Origin: CAKOSP01 sp964404455
GTDB lineage: Bacteria; Bacillota_I; Bacilli_A; RF39; UBA660
DNA: 7,957 bases
Direction of reading: 5' to 3'
NCBI GenBank assembly: GCA_964404455.1
Contig: CAYOJY010000044.1
Coordinates: forward strand, 1 to 7,957
In this document: one piece after another, positions 4,980-7,957 of the stretch
Layout of the letters: each line of letters begins with the position of its first letter
Numbering within the stretch: the first letter of the stretch is position 1
Notes under the pieces: generated by a model
Told to the model about the DNA's origin: nothing
Seen by the model: the letters and a program-made list of their open reading frames with translations, nothing else
The model's database searches: none
Translations under genes and position numbers: made by a program

Positions 4980-7166
4980 ATGAATACATTAATTGGCAAA
5001 ATTCGGAAAATAATTTATCGAAATGAAGATAATGGTTACACTATTGCTTTATTTCGGGTAAAAGAAGCCGATATTAAAAATTTAGAAAATACAACTGTCC
5101 AACTAGTTGGATATTTTTATGATTTAAAACTAGATGTTTCAATGGAACTAACGGGAACATATGAAATTAATGTAAAATATAATCGTTATCAGTTTAGTGT
5201 TAAAAATTATAATATAATAAAACCAACAACGGATGAGAAGATAATTGAATTTTTAACTAGTTCATTTATTAATGGTTGTGGAAAAGAAACTGCTAAAAAA
5301 TTAGTTGCGGCATATAAAGATAAAACTTTAGAAAAAATTAAAGACATGGATAATTTAATGGCTATTTCCGGAATGACTGAAAAAAGAGCACTTAAAATTA
5401 ATGCTTCAATTTTAAATTATGATAAAAGTAGTAGTTTAATTTTAAAATTGGAAATTTTGGGCTTTAATTTAGAAGATTCGGGAAAAATAATTAATAAATA
5501 TAAAAATTTAGTAGAACATATTTTAGAAAATGAATTTTATCGTTTAAAAGAAATTATTGATTTTAAAAAATTAGATAATATATATATCCAAAATTATGAC
5601 AAAAATTCTTTTGAAAGGACTTATCATACAATAATTGAAACAATGAAAATTATTAGTTTTAATGAAGGGCATACTTATTATGATCATGATTTAGTCAAAA
5701 AATATTTAACTAGTTTATTCAATATAAATGTTTCTGAAGAAGTATACGAAGAAGTATTATTACAACTCCAAAAAAATAATGAAATCGTTATTTTAGAAAA
5801 CAAACTATATTTAAAAGAATTATTTGATGCGGAAAAGAATATTGCCTGTAATTTAAAAACAATAACGGATAACAAAACTGTAAAAATTAAAAATTTTGAA
5901 GAAAAGATTCAAAATTTAGAAGATAGCTTAAATATTATATATGATAATGAACAAAAAAAAGCCATTAAAAGTGTTTTTGAAAATAACTTTGCAATTATTT
6001 CGGGAGGTCCTGGCACAGGAAAAACTACCATTTTAAAAGCCATCGTTAAATTATATATTGCTGAGCATAAATTAAGTCCGGTTGAAATTATTGAAAAGAT
6101 TGCTTTAATAGCGCCCACAGGAAGAGCAAGTAAAAAAATGAGTATGGCAACTGGGCTGCCCGCCTATACTATTCATCGTTATTTAAAATGGCGTAAAGAT
6201 ACTGATGCTTTTGAGTATGATGAATTTAATAAAACTGCTCATAAATTGGTTATTGTTGATGAAACCAGTATGGTTGATGTGAAATTATTTTCTTCTTTAT
6301 TAAGTGCATTAAGAAGTAATGTTAAATTAATTTTAGTAGGAGATGCATTCCAGCTTCCTTCTGTTGGTCCTGGTAAAGTTTTAAATAATTTAATTGATTC
6401 AGAACTTTTTAATTTTCTCCCTTTAGTTAAAATTTATCGGCAAAGTGAAAATTCATTTATTCCTTATTTAGCTAAAGAAGTTAAAAATAAAGATTTAGAT
6501 GAAGATTATTTAACTAAAAAAGATGATTACAATTTTATTATTAGTGATAGCACTAATTTTAAAAAAATAATTGAAAAAATAATAAATGTTTCTAAAGCAA
6601 AAGGATTAACTGAAGAAAATATGCAAGTATTAATACCAATTTATAAAGGAGAAAACGGAATAGATAGTATTAATATTTTATTAAGAAATATATATAACCC
6701 TAAAAATGAGTCAAAAAAAGAGCTTATTTTTAACGATACTGTTTATCGGGAAGGTGATAAAGTTTTACAATTAACTAATGACCCCGATAATAATATTTTT
6801 AATGGAGATATTGGTTATATTTTAGAAATAAATAAAGATGCTAAAAAAACCATTATAACAATTAATTTTGATGATAATATTGTTGATATCGAAAGAAAAA
6901 ATTTAATAAATTTAAAGCATGCCTATGCAATATCTATTCATAAAAGCCAAGGAAGCGAATTTGAAAATGTTATTATGCCCATTTTAAATGATTATTTTAT
7001 TATGATGTATAATAAATTATTATATACAGGTTTAAGCCGGGCGAAAACATCTTTAATTTTAGTGGGAAACCCTAATGTTTTTGCCAGCGGAGTTCGAAAT
7101 GATTATTCTGCTAATCGAAATACAACTTTGCTGGAAGTTTTACATAGTATATTCTTAGAAAATTAG
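4980..7166 (+). CDS. recD2: RecD2-type superfamily 1B 5'-3' DNA helicase
   Basis: A 728-residue helicase of normal RecD2 length. It has an N-terminal OB-like domain (about 1-80, the IGKIRKIIYRNEDNGYTIALF opening is typical), a helix-hairpin-helix region (about 85-160) that distinguishes RecD2 from RecBCD-associated RecD, then the motor: Q-motif NEQKKAI (323-329), Walker A GGPGTGKTT (342-350), motif Ia APTGRASKKM (378-387), Walker B VIVDETSMVD (424-433), motif III GDAFQLPSVGPG (454-465), YRQSE (486-490), an SH3-like 2B insertion (about 580-645), IHKSQGSEFE (653-662) and TGLSRAK (683-689). All catalytic residues are present. RecD2 unwinds DNA 5' to 3' and acts in repair and replication-fork maintenance. 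ATG 4980 follows AGGTGA by 4 nt. No terminator separates it from the 55-aa gene downstream. Confidence 0.96.
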   Translation: MNTLIGKIRKIIYRNEDNGYTIALFRVKEADIKNLENTTVQLVGYFYDLKLDVSMELTGTYEINVKYNRYQFSVKNYNIIKPTTDEKIIEFLTSSFINGCGKETAKKLVAAYKDKTLEKIKDMDNLMAISGMTEKRALKINASILNYDKSSSLILKLEILGFNLEDSGKIINKYKNLVEHILENEFYRLKEIIDFKKLDNIYIQNYDKNSFERTYHTIIETMKIISFNEGHTYYDHDLVKKYLTSLFNINVSEEVYEEVLLQLQKNNEIVILENKLYLKELFDAEKNIACNLKTITDNKTVKIKNFEEKIQNLEDSLNIIYDNEQKKAIKSVFENNFAIISGGPGTGKTTILKAIVKLYIAEHKLSPVEIIEKIALIAPTGRASKKMSMATGLPAYTIHRYLKWRKDTDAFEYDEFNKTAHKLVIVDETSMVDVKLFSSLLSALRSNVKLILVGDAFQLPSVGPGKVLNNLIDSELFNFLPLVKIYRQSENSFIPYLAKEVKNKDLDEDYLTKKDDYNFIISDSTNFKKIIEKIINVSKAKGLTEENMQVLIPIYKGENGIDSINILLRNIYNPKNESKKELIFNDTVYREGDKVLQLTNDPDNNIFNGDIGYILEINKDAKKTIITINFDDNIVDIERKNLINLKHAYAISIHKSQGSEFENVIMPILNDYFIMMYNKLLYTGLSRAKTSLILVGNPNVFASGVRNDYSANRNTTLLEVLHSIFLEN

Positions 7167-7193
7167 TTCATAATAAAATCAAGAGGTGTTTAT

Positions 7194-7361
7194 ATGAAAA
7201 AAATGACAATGCTTGGAGCTGGATTAATGTTGGGAACTCTTGGCGGAGCTGCATATCTTTTATTAAATAAAAAAACTAAAAAAAGAGCAAATGATTTAAT
7301 AAATGCAGCTATTGATGATGCATCTAGTTATTTTAAAAAGCATGATAATATGGATAATTAA
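7194..7361 (+). CDS. Small membrane protein of unknown function (55 aa)
   Basis: The product starts MKKMTMLGAGLMLGTLGGAA, a glycine-rich hydrophobic helix (about 5-24), followed by a very basic stretch (NKKTKKR, 25-31) and a polar tail ending DDASSYFKKHDNMDN. This suggests one membrane span with the basic tail in the cytoplasm. The outline is like short YtxH-type proteins, but similarity is too general to assign a family. AGAGGTG at 7182-7188 lies 5 nt before the ATG. It starts 27 bp after recD2 with no promoter evident between, so it is probably co-transcribed. Its stop codon sits in the loop of a terminator hairpin. Confidence 0.75.
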   Translation: MKKMTMLGAGLMLGTLGGAAYLLLNKKTKKRANDLINAAIDDASSYFKKHDNMDN

Positions 7362-7378
7362 AGTTATCCTTTTTATTT
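7352..7378 (+). terminator. Probable terminator of recD2 and the 55-aa gene
   Basis: A 6-bp stem GGATAA/TTATCC (7352-7357 with 7364-7369), 6-nt loop containing the TAA stop, then TTTTTATTT. The stem is weak. The end of the T run merges with the -35 box of the next promoter. Confidence 0.55.
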
Positions 7379-7404
7379 ACTAAATTATTAAATTTTGATA
7401 AAAT
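7376..7404 (+). promoter_or_regulatory. Promoter of the 128-aa coiled-coil gene
   Basis: -35 TTTACT (7376-7381), 17-nt spacer, -10 TAAAAT (7399-7404) with TGA upstream (extended -10). It lies 19 bp before the ATG, and the AGGTGAT site follows directly. Confidence 0.65.
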
Positions 7405-7423
7405 AATATTAGGTGATTATATA

Positions 7424-7810
7424 ATGTCAATAATTGATGAAATAAAAAAAAGTTACATTGAAGACTATCGTCTTGCTAATGAGCACCATGATGATGTTCA
7501 TTATCTTACAGATGAAGAAATAGCATTAATGGCTCCCGTTAGTAACAAAGAGATAATAATGGCTGTAGAATTTTATCTCCAGTTATTAAAAAAAGATATT
7601 AATTTATTAGAAGATGAATTAATTAAAATTAAAAATAAATTTTATGGTCAAGAAAAATTTGAACAGGAAAAAGATATTTTAATTGAACTTAGAATGAAAA
7701 GAAATCAGTATTTAAAAGAAGAAAAAGAACTAAAAGAATTTATAACCCCTATTGAAAAAACTATTGACTTAGATAATTTAGATTTAAATATTCAATCAAA
7801 AGTTAAATAA
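7424..7810 (+). CDS. Hypothetical coiled-coil protein (128 aa)
   Basis: I do not recognise a family. The protein has no signal peptide or membrane segment, so it should be cytoplasmic. Residues 1-45 include an acidic/histidine segment (ANEHHDDVHYLTDEE, 18-32). Residues about 45-107 are a long charged helix with heptad-like leucine and isoleucine spacing (LQLLKKDINLLEDELIKIK and LIELRMKRNQYLKEEKELKEF), likely a coiled coil, and the C-terminus is polar. Start is set by AGGTGAT at 7411-7417, 7 nt before the ATG (6-nt spacer). It has its own promoter and terminator. An AT-rich codon profile like its neighbours suggests a resident gene. A structural or partner-binding role is possible but not shown. 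Confidence 0.8.
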   Translation: MSIIDEIKKSYIEDYRLANEHHDDVHYLTDEEIALMAPVSNKEIIMAVEFYLQLLKKDINLLEDELIKIKNKFYGQEKFEQEKDILIELRMKRNQYLKEEKELKEFITPIEKTIDLDNLDLNIQSKVK

Positions 7811-7839
7811 TAATAAAAATTTATTTATTATTATTTTTT
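7805..7839 (+). terminator. A/T-only terminator-like hairpin
   Basis: A 13-bp stem AAATAATAATAAA/TTTATTATTATTT (7805-7817 with 7824-7836), 6-nt loop, and further Ts. The left arm includes the stop codon of the 128-aa gene. All pairs are A-T, so stability is modest despite its length. Confidence 0.55.
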
Positions 7840-7867
7840 GGAAAAGAATTTAAAAAAATGATATTAT
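7838..7867 (+). promoter_or_regulatory. Candidate promoter of the gene at the right edge
   Basis: -35 TTGGAA (7838-7843), 18-nt spacer, -10 TATTAT (7862-7867) preceded by TGA (extended -10), then 23 bp to the next ATG. Confidence 0.45.
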
Positions 7868-7890
7868 TAATTATAGGAAAGAAGGTCAAA

Positions 7891-7957
7891 ATGGAAAATA
7901 AAAAAATATATAGCATCATTGCTATAACCGCAGTATTCTTAACGGCAATCGGAGTAA
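7891..7957 (+). CDS. N-terminus of an exported or membrane protein (partial)
   Basis: Only 22 complete codons are visible, beginning MENKKIYSIIAITAVFLTAIG. A short basic head followed by a hydrophobic run looks like a signal peptide or N-terminal membrane anchor. AGAAGGT at 7879-7885 lies 5 nt before the ATG. No cleavage site is reached before the window ends, so the mature protein cannot be identified. It is cut by the right edge. Confidence 0.65.
   Translation, partial: MENKKIYSIIAITAVFLTAIGV

Noticed and set aside
5684..6118. Two minus-strand frames inside recD2
   Set aside because: Opposite conserved helicase sequence; no translation signals.
1..7957. TGA read as tryptophan (Mollicutes-type code)
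   Set aside because: All recognisable Trp positions (CapA HWG, CotE CWIINH and VWYS) use TGG, and TGA ends the HIT gene exactly where expected.
1..7957. DGR template repeat, reverse transcriptase, CRISPR array or transposase within the window
   Set aside because: Reading through, I found no second copy of the 441-560 segment, no RT motif in any long frame, no regularly spaced repeats and no transposase. The DGR idea rests only on the variable-region pattern.

Overview
The window comes from a low-GC, AT-rich endospore-forming member of the Firmicutes, most likely class Bacilli. Evidence for this is a CotE spore-coat protein, two YjcZ-type small sporulation proteins, a PrsA lipoprotein foldase, RecD2, and the rpsP-khpA pair. 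Shine-Dalgarno sites are strong (AGGAGG or AGGTGAT types). The code is standard: TGG encodes Trp and TGA serves as a stop (HIT gene). The first gene belongs to a surface-protein type I associate with uncultured gut Firmicutes and Mollicutes-like lineages, so a gut Bacilli lineage is plausible. That placement is inference.

Layout. (1) 1-629: the C-terminal part of a secreted or surface protein with a C-type-lectin-like tail. It carries a perfect 36-bp palindrome immediately before a stretch of 29 codons that look like a diversity-generating-retroelement (DGR) variable region. (2) 686-1732, minus: a PrsA-like parvulin lipoprotein with its own sigma-A promoter. (3) 1877-2134, plus: two tiny single-pass membrane sporulation peptides behind a sigma-K-like promoter. 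(4) 3717-2159, minus: an operon of a HIT-family hydrolase and a membrane-anchored CapA-like metallophosphatase. (5) 3800-4309, plus: cotE behind a sigma-K-like promoter. (6) 4383-4894, plus: rpsP-khpA (translation/RNA binding) behind a near-consensus sigma-A promoter. (7) 4980-7361, plus: recD2 and a 55-aa membrane peptide. (8) 7424-7810, plus: a 128-aa coiled-coil protein of unknown function. (9) 7891-end: the start of a protein with an N-terminal signal or membrane segment.

The regulatory layout is unusually legible. Convergent gene pairs share bidirectional terminators (651-678, 2133-2156). Divergent pairs oppose a vegetative sigma-A-type promoter to a sporulation-type promoter with the pattern AC-N16-CATAnnnTA (prsA against yjcZ-like; hit-capA against cotE). 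Terminators run directly into the next promoter (cotE/rpsP, 7352-7381, 7805-7867). Sporulation genes are therefore interleaved with housekeeping genes rather than grouped.

The best candidate for something undescribed is the first gene: palindrome plus NNY-codon hypervariable tail. No reverse transcriptase or template repeat lies inside this window, so a DGR remains a hypothesis. The rest is mostly ordinary chromosomal core.
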